NCBI GenBank assembly: GCA_038960095.1
Contig: CP152425.1
Span: forward strand, 868,001-932,000
Direction: 5' to 3'
Length of the DNA stretch: 64,000 bases
From: Symbiodolus clandestinus
Lineage (GTDB): Bacteria; Pseudomonadota; Gammaproteobacteria; Enterobacterales; G038960095
How positions within the stretch are numbered: position 1 is the stretch's first letter; each line of letters opens with the position of its first letter. Below are positions 44,989 through 54,584 of the stretch, in pieces. The notes beneath the pieces are model-generated. The model ran no database searches. It saw only the letters and a list, made by a program, of their open reading frames with translations, and was not told where the DNA came from. The translations under genes and the position numbers were made by a program.

Positions 44989-45671
44989 TGCAGCTAAATT
45001 TCGATTTTCTACAACCCTTACTGCTTGCCAGTAAAATGACCTTATTACTAGCCGGCTGCTCATTAGCTTTGGGCCTACTGATAGCATTAGCACTAACCAT
45101 TGCTCAAAGGAGCCACTGCCGATTATTAGGTCGTTTGGCAACAACCTTTGCCCTGTTCATTCGCGGCCTACCCGAACTACTGGTGCTTCTATTACTTTAC
45201 TTTGTGCCGACACAACTACTGCACCTACTCACCCAACGCTACATTAACTTTAATCCTTTTGGCTGTGGTGTCACTGCCTTAGCACTTATTTTTGCGGCTT
45301 ACGCCACCGAAACCCTGCAAGGTGCCTTACAGGCTGTCAATCCAGGTCATATCGACGCAGCAAAAGCCTTAGGTTTAAAGCAGCAAGGTATCTTCTGGCA
45401 CATCTTATTACCACAGGCTTGGCGTTACGCACTACCAGGCTTAGGCAACCACTGGCTGGTACTACTCAAAGATACCGCCATCGTCTCCCTGATTAACATT
45501 AATGAGTTAATGCGACAAACACAAATTGCCTCCCTCGCCACCGGCAAGCCCCTCACCTACTTTTTATTTGCTGCCCTAATTTATTTACTGATCACTCTGA
45601 TCAGCCAATGGCTACTGACTCGCTTAAGAATGTTTGCCTGCCGTTTTGAACAGAATGGTCATTTGGCATGA
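44988..45671 (+). CDS. artQ: arginine ABC transporter permease ArtQ
   Basis: Inner-membrane permease with about five TM helices. It has the ABC-permease EAA loop (HIDAAKALGLKQQGIFWHIL) and GLGNHWLVLLKDTAIVSLI. It starts at the ATG overlapping the artI stop; longer starts inside artI are less likely. At 227 residues it is close to Escherichia ArtQ (238). It pairs with ArtM. Confidence 0.93.
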   Translation: MQLNFDFLQPLLLASKMTLLLAGCSLALGLLIALALTIAQRSHCRLLGRLATTFALFIRGLPELLVLLLLYFVPTQLLHLLTQRYINFNPFGCGVTALALIFAAYATETLQGALQAVNPGHIDAAKALGLKQQGIFWHILLPQAWRYALPGLGNHWLVLLKDTAIVSLININELMRQTQIASLATGKPLTYFLFAALIYLLITLISQWLLTRLRMFACRFEQNGHLA

Positions 45672-46333
45672 GTTACCTTCCCCCCTTACTCCACGGTGCT
45701 GCTCTCAGTTTACTACTAACCCTAAGCGCTCTAGGAATTGGTCTACTATTAACGCTGCTATCCACGCTAGGATTAGCCCTGCGCCTCCGATTTTTATATC
45801 GCCTCTTACAAGCTTATCTACTGTTATTTACCGGTACTCCGTTACTGATTCAAATTTTTTTGATCTATCATGGGTTCGGTGCTTTAGCCGCCACTTACCC
45901 AAATCTTATTAGTGATTGGCTAGCCACACCTATTTTCTGTGCCATACTGGCGTTAGCACTCAATAGCACGGCCTATTCAACCCAGTTACTCTACCAAACC
46001 TGGCGCACGCTGCCGCAAGGCTATGTGGATGCCTGTTATGCACTGGGGATGACGCGCACCTCAACAGTCGCTACGCTGCTACCGTTAGCGATTAAACGAG
46101 CCTTACCGGCTTATAGCAATGAAGTGATATTGATCTTTAAAAGTACTTCGCTGGCCAGCACCATCACCTTAATGGAGCTCATGGGTCAAGCACAACAATT
46201 AAACTATCAAACCTACGATACTTTAACGGTATTTGTGCTAACTGGTGCTATTTATCTGCTGATCACTGGCCTGTTAATTTTGATAATGCGACAAGTGACT
46301 CAACGCCTATTGAAATTTACTTCTCATTCCTAA
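45668..46333 (+). CDS. artM: arginine ABC transporter permease ArtM
   Basis: Second permease of the arginine importer, 221 residues, with the EAA loop YVDACYALGMTRTSTVATLL and SNEVILIFKSTSLASTITLMEL. Overlaps artQ by four bases (ATGA). The operon ends here with four genes; the separate artJ found in Escherichia downstream is replaced by an ankyrin-gene relic. Confidence 0.94.
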   Translation: MSYLPPLLHGAALSLLLTLSALGIGLLLTLLSTLGLALRLRFLYRLLQAYLLLFTGTPLLIQIFLIYHGFGALAATYPNLISDWLATPIFCAILALALNSTAYSTQLLYQTWRTLPQGYVDACYALGMTRTSTVATLLPLAIKRALPAYSNEVILIFKSTSLASTITLMELMGQAQQLNYQTYDTLTVFVLTGAIYLLITGLLILIMRQVTQRLLKFTSHS

Positions 46334-46347
46334 GAGGCATGCTGGAT

Positions 46348-46660
46348 TCACACAATAAATGCAACGCTCCTCCCAGTATAAACTTCTAATGGACTGAGTC
46401 CCCCTAAGACAATGCTTGGGGGCATATTAAGACAAAACTCCCTATGACTTATCTTGGTGTCATCCAGCGGTTTAACATCAGTCTTGTCTTTCAAATACAC
46501 CTTAACTAAATCCAAATTTCCTCGTTCGACAGGTATTGCTAGTAGGTTAATCATCCAATTATCTGTATCACTTGGGTTCAAGTCGGCAGATTTTTTAGCC
46601 TGGTGTTTTTTAATAACCTTCTCAGCATGACGTTTTTTTCTTCATTACTTGGGATTTCAT
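46348..46660 (-). pseudogene. ankyrin-like short gene, frameshifted in an A7 run
   Basis: From ATG 46660 (AGGA upstream) the frame reads MKSQVMKKK and then meets a stop. Removing one A from a run of seven (46633-46639) joins it to the downstream open frame, giving about 104 residues that end at 46348. The joined protein contains an ankyrin-like helix pair (ERGNLDLVKVYLKDKTDV) and SPLEVYTGRSVAF. It is either a degraded ankyrin gene or one rescued by transcriptional slippage in the A-run. It is convergent with artM. Confidence 0.55.
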
Positions 46661-47225
46661 TGCGCTATTCCTAAATCATTAGTTTTAATTAAAAGCAAAA
46701 ACAAGCATTATCGAGTTTATCCAGTTCAAGAATATTCGACCACTTGAAAATACAGCCTTAAAAACAGGTTGCCAAACAGGCCTACCAAAAATAGTTAACC
46801 CATTCAGAAATTTAACGCTTACCAGCATCTTCCCAATCTAGTTACTGTCATTGCGCAGTTTTAGTTATGAGCCAATAAGCTACTTATAGCATAAGTAAAA
46901 CTGTCTTTAACCACTGAATATCGATGACAATTTACCTCCTATTTGCTACTATAACTTGATTGCATGACCGTCACTGCTCCCAGAGCACTGCTCTTTTTCG
47001 CACAAGGATAACCTGTTGGATTTTTTTAACTTCGGAGAAGTTGGTAGCAACATCGGGTATCACACTTTTCATCGGTAGATATTTAAGCTACCCAACAATG
47101 AATGCCTTCAGCAGGGAAGGGAAAACAATGCTTGCTACTAAATAAAGCAGTAAGCACTTTTATAAATACATCGAAAATAATGTGTAGCTTGCTATTCCTA
47201 GGTATTTTGCTAACTCAAAAAACTT
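46661..47225. other. 565-base region without a supported gene
   Basis: AT-rich, with only short frames that lack binding sites. It leads into a block of transposon relics and may itself be eroded mobile-element or gene sequence, but no similarity can be claimed from reading. Confidence 0.35.
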
Positions 47226-47465
47226 TTGCCGATACTTTTTGGTGCCAAAGATGCCACTAGTGATAATTTGATTACAATATATACTAAACTGCATTTCAGA
47301 ATAATCATAAAAGTTAACCGGAGCCTTAAAATGCCACTTGTCATTGATGCTTTGAATATGGCTAAAAATCGACTGCATCTCTCCGCAACTTCGCTTGTTC
47401 ACTCTGATCAAGGATGTTCATATGCTAACTTTTATCAAAAAAAATCAAAAATTAAGGAATGGTTT
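47226..47465 (+). mobile_element. IS3-family transposase fragment
   Basis: The frame contains NRSLKMPLVIDALNMAKNR and SLVHSDQGCSYANFYQK, matching the integrase-core (rve) region of IS3-family OrfB (DRSLKxxLVxDAL, HSDxGSQY). Both ends are missing and the following sequence switches to an IS5-type element near 47470. Non-functional. Confidence 0.75.
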
Positions 47466-47469
47466 GCTC

Positions 47470-48143
47470 AACAAGTCGTGCAGAATGTTGCACTTGTTCT
47501 GTTACTCCAGCACCTTGGCGTGATTTGCCGAAATAATTTGGCAAGTGGAGCTCCATCTACAAGAAATTTAATGACTGGTCGATGACAGGTAAGTGGTTGA
47601 AAATTCTTAAAGCACTGATACAAGATCCTGATTTGGAATGGGTATTTATGGATGGAAACTATATAAAAGCCCACCAACATAGTGCAGGTGCTGCTGGTGA
47701 GGAAGGTGAGGCCATTGAATCAGCCGCGCAGGCCGTACCAGTAAGATCCACCTCGCTGTCGATGGCTTTGGTTTACTGGTTGCTTTTAAACTCACCGGTG
47801 GGCAAGTTGATGATGCTTCCGAGGCCCCTGCCCTGATTGAATCTCTACCGACTCCTACCCTACTGACTGCTAATAAAGGCTATGATAGCGAGGCAATCCG
47901 CTAGCAAATTGTTAGCAAAGGAGCAACCCCCAATATACCGAGGAAGAAAAGCTCACTCATCGGGAACATTGCTTTAGATCACCGCCTCTATAAATTACGG
48001 CACTTAGTGGAAAACGCCTTTGCTAGATTGAAACACGTTAGAGCTATCGCCACTCGGTATGATAAATTGAAGCGCAATTACCCAAACATGCTAGCCATGG
48101 CTTGTAGTTATCTATGGCTGCCCATGGGAAACCTTATATCTTG
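47470..48143 (+). mobile_element. IS5-family transposase relic
   Basis: Across several frames one can read PWRDLPK, FGKWSSIYKKFNDWS, DLEWVFMDGNYIKAHQHSAGA, TGGQVNDASEAPALIESLPT, LLTANKGYDSEAIR and KLRHLVENAFARLKH, in the order of an IS5-type DDE transposase. It carries in-frame stops (for example after SEAIR) and at least two frameshifts. It differs from the IS5-type copies at positions 2 and 20526. The IS1182 element begins 30 bases after its end. Confidence 0.85.
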
Positions 48144-48176
48144 ATCCTTAGCTTTTAAAGGTTAATGATCCCCAAC

Positions 48177-49947
48177 TGATCAGATACTGTTGGCGAATTA
48201 TTAAGTAACCTCTCAAGTTGCTACTGCCAACTGAGCAAAACGAGATATTCGTTTTACCTCACGAGGCTGTTGATGTAACCACGCTATGAGCCGTTGGATA
48301 TTGATAGCAGCAGCTGTAGCAAGATTCTGCAGCTGCGTCTTTACTAAACCACGGTAGCGCGCCTGACGTAAACCGAAAGCACGGATACCTTGCGATAAAG
48401 TCCCCTCAATACCCCAACGTCGTGCATAAGTGCGACGCCATTCACGGCTGTCCGAGAGTTGACGGGCTATCTGTAGTGTTTCATGCTGTATTTGAGGGAG
48501 CAGGCGTAACCTGCGAGCGGTTTCCTTAGCTTGAGTACAGCGGCGCCGTTCTTTACAAACAGCGCAGGCTGTTTTAGAAAATGAAACTTTGTGATAGAGC
48601 TTACCCTTAATAAAGCGATCGTTCCAACTGATTGATTTTAACCCTTGAGGACAGTGAACCGTTCGTTGTTGCCAATTAATTAAGAATTGTTCTCGAGTAT
48701 AAGCCCCTTTAACCTGTTTCTGCCAACTGGTATTACCTCGAGGGGGGCCAACTAAAGCAATACCATAATTTATTTTACTGTTAACCAGAAGTTCCGCTGA
48801 AATATAAGCTGAGTCAACAAAGTGCTGGGCTGGCAACAGCTCTTTTTCAGCCATAGCTTGATGAATACTCTCGGTACTCTCTATATCATGCCTATTAGCA
48901 GGTGTAGTCTTTACATGAGTGATTAAATGTACTGTTTCATCATCACAACTTTCGCTGAGGTGCACCATATAACCCACCCAATGCTTCCCCCTTTTGCTGC
49001 GATAACGTGCATCAAGATCATAAGGGGACACAATTTCTTCTGTTGCTTGGGTTACTTCTTTATCTGTCTTAAAGCGTATACGAGCTCCTCTCTCACTGTT
49101 CGGCACGACCTCATAATGCCTTATGCAAGCAGTTCTTAAGGCCCGTATACTCATCAACTTCCCCAGTGCTTTAGGAGCAGAGGGCGTGTCAATCCATGCA
49201 AGTAATCTAAAACCATCTTCACCCATCATTTGTGCATACTGGCTGCGTGCTTTTTCACTGCGCGGTAGTCGGCTATCCTCTATCCGTTTGGTATAATGGT
49301 CATACCAACTAGGCAGTGATACGCTTTTAAGCCACTGGGGCTCTTTTTTAGAGATTTCATTAAGAGCTGCTCTTAAGGTCTCTCCAATCAACTCCAACCG
49401 CTTTAATTCACGAACAGCCATTAAAACATGCGTCGAGTCAGTTCGCTGTTGTCCCCTAGCCTTTATTAATCCATGAGTACGACATTTATCCAACAGCAAT
49501 TCTAAAAGTTGCTGTTCAGCGCTTCCTACAATCAGGCGCATGCGAAATTCACAAAGTACTGAAAAATTAAAACCGGGGTCAGAAAGCTCAAGCCCTAATA
49601 AATATTTCCAATCAATCCTGGCTCGTACTGCCTCAGCAGCTTGCCTATCCGAAAGGTTCTCGCGAAACTGCATAAGGGTAATCAGTGCTAACCGCCAGGG
49701 TGATATCGCAGGCTGGCCACGCTTCGAAAACAGCTTGACAAAATCTTCATCACTATAAAGGGTACCCAGTTCATCCCGCAATGTTATATAAGGATGACCT
49801 TTAGGAAAAGCGGCTCTTGCAACTTCAACCGTCTGCAGAGGAATCTCTTGGTTCGATGTGGTTTGTAACGACATAATGGATAGCCTCTATGATTACCTCA
49901 TTAGAACTCTATAGTAAGCCATTTAATTCGCCAACAGTATCTGATCA
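48177..49947 (-). mobile_element. IS1182-family insertion sequence, complete
   Basis: Bounded by a perfect 24-bp inverted repeat (48177-48200 and 49924-49947, reading TGATCAGATACTGTTGGCGA inward). It encloses one intact transposase gene. Length is 1771 bp, in the normal range for the family. It is inserted among older IS relics, so it is a later arrival. Both ends carry TGATCA palindromes, so a target duplication cannot be defined by eye. Confidence 0.88.
48213..49874 (-). CDS. IS1182 family transposase
   Basis: A 553-residue DDE transposase with the IS1182 hallmarks: the N-terminal domain RGQPAISPWRLALITLMQF and RIDWKYLLGLEL, the first catalytic Asp in QRTDSTHVL, the second in HFVDSAYIS, the cysteine cluster CAVCKERRRC, and the glutamate region YARRWGIEGTLSQGIRAFGLRQARY. 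The frame is open from end to end, so it may be active. Its codon use is like the chromosomal genes rather than the AT-rich effector genes. Confidence 0.93.
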   Translation of the reverse strand: MSLQTTSNQEIPLQTVEVARAAFPKGHPYITLRDELGTLYSDEDFVKLFSKRGQPAISPWRLALITLMQFRENLSDRQAAEAVRARIDWKYLLGLELSDPGFNFSVLCEFRMRLIVGSAEQQLLELLLDKCRTHGLIKARGQQRTDSTHVLMAVRELKRLELIGETLRAALNEISKKEPQWLKSVSLPSWYDHYTKRIEDSRLPRSEKARSQYAQMMGEDGFRLLAWIDTPSAPKALGKLMSIRALRTACIRHYEVVPNSERGARIRFKTDKEVTQATEEIVSPYDLDARYRSKRGKHWVGYMVHLSESCDDETVHLITHVKTTPANRHDIESTESIHQAMAEKELLPAQHFVDSAYISAELLVNSKINYGIALVGPPRGNTSWQKQVKGAYTREQFLINWQQRTVHCPQGLKSISWNDRFIKGKLYHKVSFSKTACAVCKERRRCTQAKETARRLRLLPQIQHETLQIARQLSDSREWRRTYARRWGIEGTLSQGIRAFGLRQARYRGLVKTQLQNLATAAAINIQRLIAWLHQQPREVKRISRFAQLAVAT

Positions 49948-50127
49948 TTGGGAGGGCACCGGTGAGTTTGTATGAAACCTTAGGCTTAAAGCTTGTTATT
50001 GAGATAAAACCCTGGTGACCTGTTTATCATCGCCTTCAAGGTCGAACGGTATCTAGTGCCATGAGCACGTATTCATAAGGAAGGTCAAGGCGAGCTATCC
50101 AGTTTTCTGTTTTGGGGGGAGTGTATC

Positions 50128-50606
50128 ATGGAAAAAACCGCGGTCGGTTTGGATCGGCAGATAGCGCGCTACTGTGCACTGCACATGCCAGCTCCATGGA
50201 CTCCCGCCCCACTGAGTGAACATCAACTCACCGCTCTGGTAAAACACCTTGGCAATTTAGAAAAGCTGAAACAGATGCAGGAGAACCGACAGCTAGTCGC
50301 TGAAGCTTACTGGCGTATGTCGGTGATATGTCAAAATTCAGTAATAGCAAGGAACTGGTGGCTTACGCAAGGCTTAATTCAAAACGGGTCATGTAGCCCT
50401 CAGGAAAGCGTTATATATGCCTGCCCTGACAGCAACACTATCCTGTAATGTGATAGTAAAAGCTCAATGGGAGCGCTTAGTATCACGCCATAGAAGGTGG
50501 CAAGGTTGGCATTTGTGCGGCTATGCGTAAATTACTACAACTGGTCTATGGGGTACTGAAATCTGGGATGCCCTTTGATGCAAAAATAGCGCTTGCATCA
50601 TCATGA
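50128..50606 (+). mobile_element. IS110-family transposase relic
   Basis: The first frame from ATG 50128 contains ARYCALHMPAPWTPAP and LTALVKHLGNLEKLKQMQEN, the middle region of IS110 transposases. After frameshifts the C-terminal part follows: LRKALYMPALTATL and MRKLLQLVYGVLKSGMPFD. Both the N-terminal DEDD core and parts of the middle are missing. Lies where rpsL would be expected downstream of tusB. The gap 49948-50127 holds no gene I can support. Confidence 0.75.
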
Positions 50607-50641
50607 GTAAGACGGTATCTCAATACTCCCTAATTTTTCAG

Positions 50642-50932
50642 CTACCAAGCCCACTGTGGCGTATATACCACCGTCAACGCAACAAACTCAGAATAATCAA
50701 TCCTTCTAATTCGCTGATCCATATTCTGTGTAAGACCGCGAGCCGATATATCCGCTATCACTGCATAGACCGTTACACCTGTCCCCAGCAGCTGTTTTGC
50801 CGGCAGAGAGTTCTGCAGCCCAGCCACTACTCCATTTTGAAATAGAAGTACCCCGTCACTGGGGACTATGCTAGCCAATAGGTGCTCCCAGCGACTACAA
50901 CCGAACGGTGAGCAACTGAGGGTATGTAACAT
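50642..50932 (-). CDS. tusB: sulfurtransferase complex subunit TusB
   Basis: TusB forms the hexameric TusBCD complex that relays sulfur from TusA to TusE and MnmA for 2-thiouridine at tRNA wobble position 34. The protein starts MLHTLSCSPF at 50932 (GAGG upstream) and ends with the conserved DYSEFVALTVVYTPQWAW. Length is 96 residues. It starts nine bases after tusC. The reaction cooperates with MnmE, also in this window, to complete mnm5s2U. Confidence 0.92.
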   Translation of the reverse strand: MLHTLSCSPFGCSRWEHLLASIVPSDGVLLFQNGVVAGLQNSLPAKQLLGTGVTVYAVIADISARGLTQNMDQRIRRIDYSEFVALTVVYTPQWAW

Positions 50933-50940
50933 ATTTGGCC

Positions 50941-51309
50941 TCAAAAAGTTAATAGCACGGTAAACTGTTCAAGCTGCTGTCGAAACTGCTCCGCCGTTAG
51001 ATAGCTGACAGGAATAATTAAGGGTTGCTGAGTCTCAAAACCCCGATCCACTAAATCAGCTTGGCAAACATAACTGTGCTTGATCTCATAAAGGTCCAAC
51101 AATTTAAAGGTTGGGCTATAATCACGCGCTAAAATCAGTGATGGTTGTTGCCCAGGAAGTAGCTGCAGGACACCATCACCCATAAAAAATAGCGCCAATT
51201 GTGAGGATTCACACAGTGCAGCGATAGCTAATGCTGCGTCAAGCCCCTCACGCCCCAAAGCCTCCCCATGAGGTGCTTGTGTCATTACGACAGCAATCGA
51301 TCTCAACAC
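50941..51309 (-). CDS. tusC: sulfurtransferase complex subunit TusC
   Basis: A 122-residue DsrF-like subunit of TusBCD. Motifs: APHGEALGREGLDAALAIAAL, LFFMGDGVLQLLPGQQP and ARDYSPTFKLLDLYEI. GTG start at 51309, with GGAG somewhat upstream. It lies between tusD and tusB, as in Escherichia. Confidence 0.94.
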   Translation of the reverse strand: MLRSIAVVMTQAPHGEALGREGLDAALAIAALCESSQLALFFMGDGVLQLLPGQQPSLILARDYSPTFKLLDLYEIKHSYVCQADLVDRGFETQQPLIIPVSYLTAEQFRQQLEQFTVLLTF

Positions 51310-51327
51310 CCGCTTTCTTTAAACTCC

Positions 51328-51741
51328 TTAAAACTGTAGAACTCGATCACAAGTGAGCACCGCAGCAGCTAATTCAGTCAAACCAGTCACCGTAAAACCA
51401 GTGGCTAAATTGCCTTCAGACCCCTTCTGTAAAACAGCTGTCGATTGCTCTAATACTCCACGACGAGCAGCCGCTGACGAACAAACCAATAAGGCAATTC
51501 CTTGCTGCTCCGCTAATCGCTGCCAGGCACTCAACAAATCAAACTCATCGGTCGCTGGCATCAATAATGCATTGCTATTTAGCACACCGGCTTGGTAAAA
51601 AAAAATCTGCTGCAAACGGTGGCCTGATGCTACACAAGCTTGTGCAAATTGATAGGCGCTACTGGCCTGCTGGGTTCCATAAGGTGGACCAGTGACTAGT
51701 AATACATAGCTGAGTGTTAAGCATGGTTTTTGTATCAGCAA
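51328..51741 (-). CDS. tusD: sulfurtransferase complex subunit TusD
   Basis: The DsrE-like catalytic subunit of TusBCD, 137 residues. It shows VTGPPYGTQQASSAYQFAQA and the persulfide-bearing Cys region LLVCSSAAARRG. No ATG or GTG is available in frame, so a TTG directly after the fkpA stop is the likely start, about nine residues longer than Escherichia TusD. The yheO gene normally upstream is absent. Confidence 0.92.
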   Translation of the reverse strand: MLIQKPCLTLSYVLLVTGPPYGTQQASSAYQFAQACVASGHRLQQIFFYQAGVLNSNALLMPATDEFDLLSAWQRLAEQQGIALLVCSSAAARRGVLEQSTAVLQKGSEGNLATGFTVTGLTELAAAVLTCDRVLQF

Positions 51742-52473
51742 TTATGACGCTACCATCTCTTTGGTACCCATGGTTTTATCGCTACCCTCATTCGACTTTT
51801 TTAAAGGTGGATTGATATCGATCAGTTCTATTTCAAAGATAAGGGTCGCATTACCCGGAATTGAACTACTACTCTGATCACCATAAGCAAGTTCAGGTGG
51901 GATCACCAACTTGATCTTTCCCCCTTTCTTGATCTTCTGAAGGCCCTCTGTCCAACCGGCAATCACTTGATTTAACGGCAACGTGGTTGGCTCTGAGCGA
52001 TCATAAGAGCTATCAAAACGGCTGCCATCCACTAAGGTTCCTGTATAGTGTACGACCACGGTATCATTTGCAGTTGCAGCCACGCCGACACCGGCGCGAA
52101 TTATCTGATAAAGCAAGCCACTTTTCAGTTTAGTGACTCCCTGCTCTTTGGCAAAACGCTGACGAAATTGCTCTCCTTGTCGCAATTGTTGCTCCGCCTC
52201 TTTTTTTTGCTTAATTTCGGCACGCTGACTAATCTGCTGATTAAGCTGACTCAGGCTGGAGTCAAGCAATAAGCTACCGTCCTGTGTAAACTTCAAGTCT
52301 CGTAAAGCCATTTGCCCAATAAATACGCCAAGCGCATAAGCGGTTTTTTGCGTTTCATCACTGACAGTTTCACTGGCTTGAACGTGACTAGTGGCTTGCC
52401 CTATTAAAAAACCGGGAATAGTCAGGCTTCCTAACAAGGAGCACAACAAAAATTTTCTAAAATAGGCTTTCAT
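51742..52473 (-). CDS. fkpA: periplasmic FKBP-type peptidyl-prolyl isomerase FkpA
   Basis: FkpA is a periplasmic chaperone and prolyl isomerase induced by envelope stress. The 243 residues have a signal peptide, an N-terminal helical dimerisation domain (YALGVFIGQMALRDLK), and an FKBP domain (VVHYTGTLVDGSRFDSSY, PPELAYGDQ, LIFEIELIDI). AGGAG precedes the ATG. The next gene, tusD, starts at the adjacent base, so they are probably co-transcribed. Confidence 0.95.
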   Translation of the reverse strand: MKAYFRKFLLCSLLGSLTIPGFLIGQATSHVQASETVSDETQKTAYALGVFIGQMALRDLKFTQDGSLLLDSSLSQLNQQISQRAEIKQKKEAEQQLRQGEQFRQRFAKEQGVTKLKSGLLYQIIRAGVGVAATANDTVVVHYTGTLVDGSRFDSSYDRSEPTTLPLNQVIAGWTEGLQKIKKGGKIKLVIPPELAYGDQSSSSIPGNATLIFEIELIDINPPLKKSNEGSDKTMGTKEMVAS

Positions 52474-53003
52474 GATTTCTCCTGCAACAACCTACTATTT
52501 TACTATCCAATCGATGGTTTAAACCGCACTATACCGATAACCTCTGACCCGGCACAAGCAAATTCTTGCCGGATAGTGCATCTAATAAGATATTTTTAGA
52601 ACTATTATCGATTATAAGCCATTCAATCGACTTATTATTAAGATATTTTCTCTATTTATCAGTTACTTTTGAAATAGATGCAGAATAAATACCTAATTAA
52701 AGCAAAAGTAAGAAATGATATTTGTATTATAATTTAATAAAAATGGTATGAAAATAGTAAGAATAAGGTTTATTTGTCCTAATAATTTTGGTTATTATAA
52801 GTAGGCCTATTGGAAACATAAACAAATAAAGGGTTTCTATCGGGATTTACAATAAGGCAGTCAGAGCATCTCTTCCGTTTTGTTATGAGCCAAACGAGCG
52901 ACTGTTCTTAGGTAAGTGTCTATTGCCCCTTGACGATACCAGTAGTTGGAGAACGCAGATATCTTGCAGCTTAAGTAAACAAAAAAGTTAGGTTAATCGC
53001 ATC
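52474..53003. other. 530-base AT-rich intergenic region
   Basis: Lies between the divergent fkpA and acetyltransferase genes. It contains no ORF with a binding site. The middle (52600-52860) is strongly AT-rich, perhaps foreign DNA accompanying the acetyltransferase. No known regulatory motif was assigned. Confidence 0.35.
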
Positions 53004-53681
53004 ATGACGACTGCTTGCAAACACTGGTCACCGATCGAGTACTTACATCAAACGGTGACCAACCCCGATATTATTATTTGCGGAACTCACAGTTACTACA
53101 GCGGAGCCTATAACGGCTATTTTCAAGAAGTGGCCGTCCGTTATCTCTACGGGGATGCCTATTCCACCTCAGAAACCACTGGTTGGCAACCTAAATGGCA
53201 TATTGACCGCCTATTTATCGGTGATTATGTACAGATTGCTGCCGGCGCTATTTTTATGATAGGAGCCAATAATACTCACAACAGCTCCCTTATCAGCACC
53301 TACCCCTTTCTTGAATCAGAATGTCTACAGCATTCCCACCAAGCCCAAGGGGACACTATTATCGGCCATGATAGTTGGATAGGTACCGGAGCATTGATCC
53401 TACCCGGTATCACTCTGGGGAATGGTTCCATCATTGGTAGTGGCTCAGTAGTGACTAAAGACATCCCTCCGTATACCTTCGCAGCAGGTAACCCAGCAAA
53501 GGTGATAAGCCAACGTTTTAGTGATCAGGAGGTTAGTGAATTGCTAGCATTACAGTGGTGGCACTGGCCAGAAAAAAAAGTGCAGGCATTAAAAGCGAAT
53601 ATCCAACGAAACGATGTCTACCAACTTGTTGTTGCTTCACAGCAATATGATCTTCAAAAACAATCGATTGGGGTGATTTGA
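53004..53681 (+). CDS. CatB/Vat-type xenobiotic acetyltransferase (hexapeptide repeat)
   Basis: A 225-residue left-handed beta-helix acyltransferase. It has the XAT-family features: SYYSGAYNGYFQE near the N-terminus, the putative catalytic histidine in GANNTHNSSLISTYPF, hexapeptide repeats (GHDSWIGTGALILPGITLGN), and the C-terminal RFSDQEVSELLALQWWHWP. Known relatives acetylate chloramphenicol or streptogramins, but many chromosomal members have unknown substrates, so resistance should not be assumed. It is monocistronic, flanked by an AT-rich region, and may have been transferred. Confidence 0.85.
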   Translation: MTTACKHWSPIEYLHQTVTNPDIIICGTHSYYSGAYNGYFQEVAVRYLYGDAYSTSETTGWQPKWHIDRLFIGDYVQIAAGAIFMIGANNTHNSSLISTYPFLESECLQHSHQAQGDTIIGHDSWIGTGALILPGITLGNGSIIGSGSVVTKDIPPYTFAAGNPAKVISQRFSDQEVSELLALQWWHWPEKKVQALKANIQRNDVYQLVVASQQYDLQKQSIGVI

Positions 53682-53898
53682 TGAGAAATAGAGGCTATTA
53701 ATATCATATCCACTTTGTCATAGTTCTTTAAAAATTAATCCCGTTGTTAATGGTAATAAACGGTAGTCCCATGACCGCTAAGTTTGGCTTTTAAAATGTG
53801 TAACTGTAAGTTTAGCCTTTATCAAGCTAGCTACTCTGAGAATCAACAGGTTTTACCAAAAAACAGTACGCCCAATAAATTTATTCGAGGATAAAAGC

Positions 53899-54531
53899 AT
53901 GGTTCTCAGAACACAACCACTTGATGCAACTTTAAAATGGTTTTTATCCCATTGCCATATTCACCGCTATCCGGCCAAAAGTACGCTCATTCATGCTGGT
54001 GACAAGGGAGAAACTCTTTACTATATCGTTAAGGGGACTCTGGTTGTTTTCCTTAAAGATGACGAAGGAAAAGAGATTATTCTTAGCTATGTCAACCCTG
54101 GAGAGTTTATCGGAGAGTTAGCACTATTCGCAGAAATTCAATTACGTAGCGCATGGGTTCGTGCTAAAACCACCTGTGAAATTGCTGAAATTGATTATAA
54201 AAAATTTTACTCTCTGATACCGATTCATCCTGATATTTTAATGCGATTATCTGTACAGATAGCGCGCCGGCTACTGTTTACTTCCCAAAAGGTCAGTAAT
54301 TTTGCTTTCCTTGATGTCACTGATCGCATCGCTCAAACCTTACTAAATTTAGCGCAACAACCCGATGCAATGACTCATCCAGATGGTATGCAGATTAAAA
54401 TTACCCGTCAGGAGATTGGTCAGATTGTTGGCTGTTCCCGAGAAACCGTGGGACGTATCCTAAAATTACTGGAGGATCAAAATTTGATATCAGCCCATGG
54501 AAAAACCATTGTTGTTTATGGTACGCGTTAA
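53899..54531 (+). CDS. crp: cAMP receptor protein
   Basis: CRP is the global cAMP-responsive transcription factor. The 210 residues match Escherichia CRP closely. The cAMP pocket is intact (GEFIGELALF, RSAWVRAKTTCE), as are the hinge FLDVTDRIAQTLLNLA and the recognition helix CSRETVGRILK. It is thus expected to bind the normal TGTGA site. Its cAMP source, cyaA, is represented by a shortened gene at the end of the window. No clear CRP site was found upstream. Confidence 0.97.
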   Translation: MVLRTQPLDATLKWFLSHCHIHRYPAKSTLIHAGDKGETLYYIVKGTLVVFLKDDEGKEIILSYVNPGEFIGELALFAEIQLRSAWVRAKTTCEIAEIDYKKFYSLIPIHPDILMRLSVQIARRLLFTSQKVSNFAFLDVTDRIAQTLLNLAQQPDAMTHPDGMQIKITRQEIGQIVGCSRETVGRILKLLEDQNLISAHGKTIVVYGTR

Positions 54532-54584
54532 CGCTATGGTAGCTAGCTATAACAGCTACTTCGATTAAACAATAGGTTGAAAAA

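Noticed and set aside
47160..47411. 83-codon minus-strand frame
   Set aside because: It overlaps the IS3 transposase fragment, which has clear homology on the plus strand.
54538..54560. Hairpin GTAGCT...AGCTAC after crp as terminator
   Set aside because: Six-bp stem, nine-base loop and no T-run; too weak to call.
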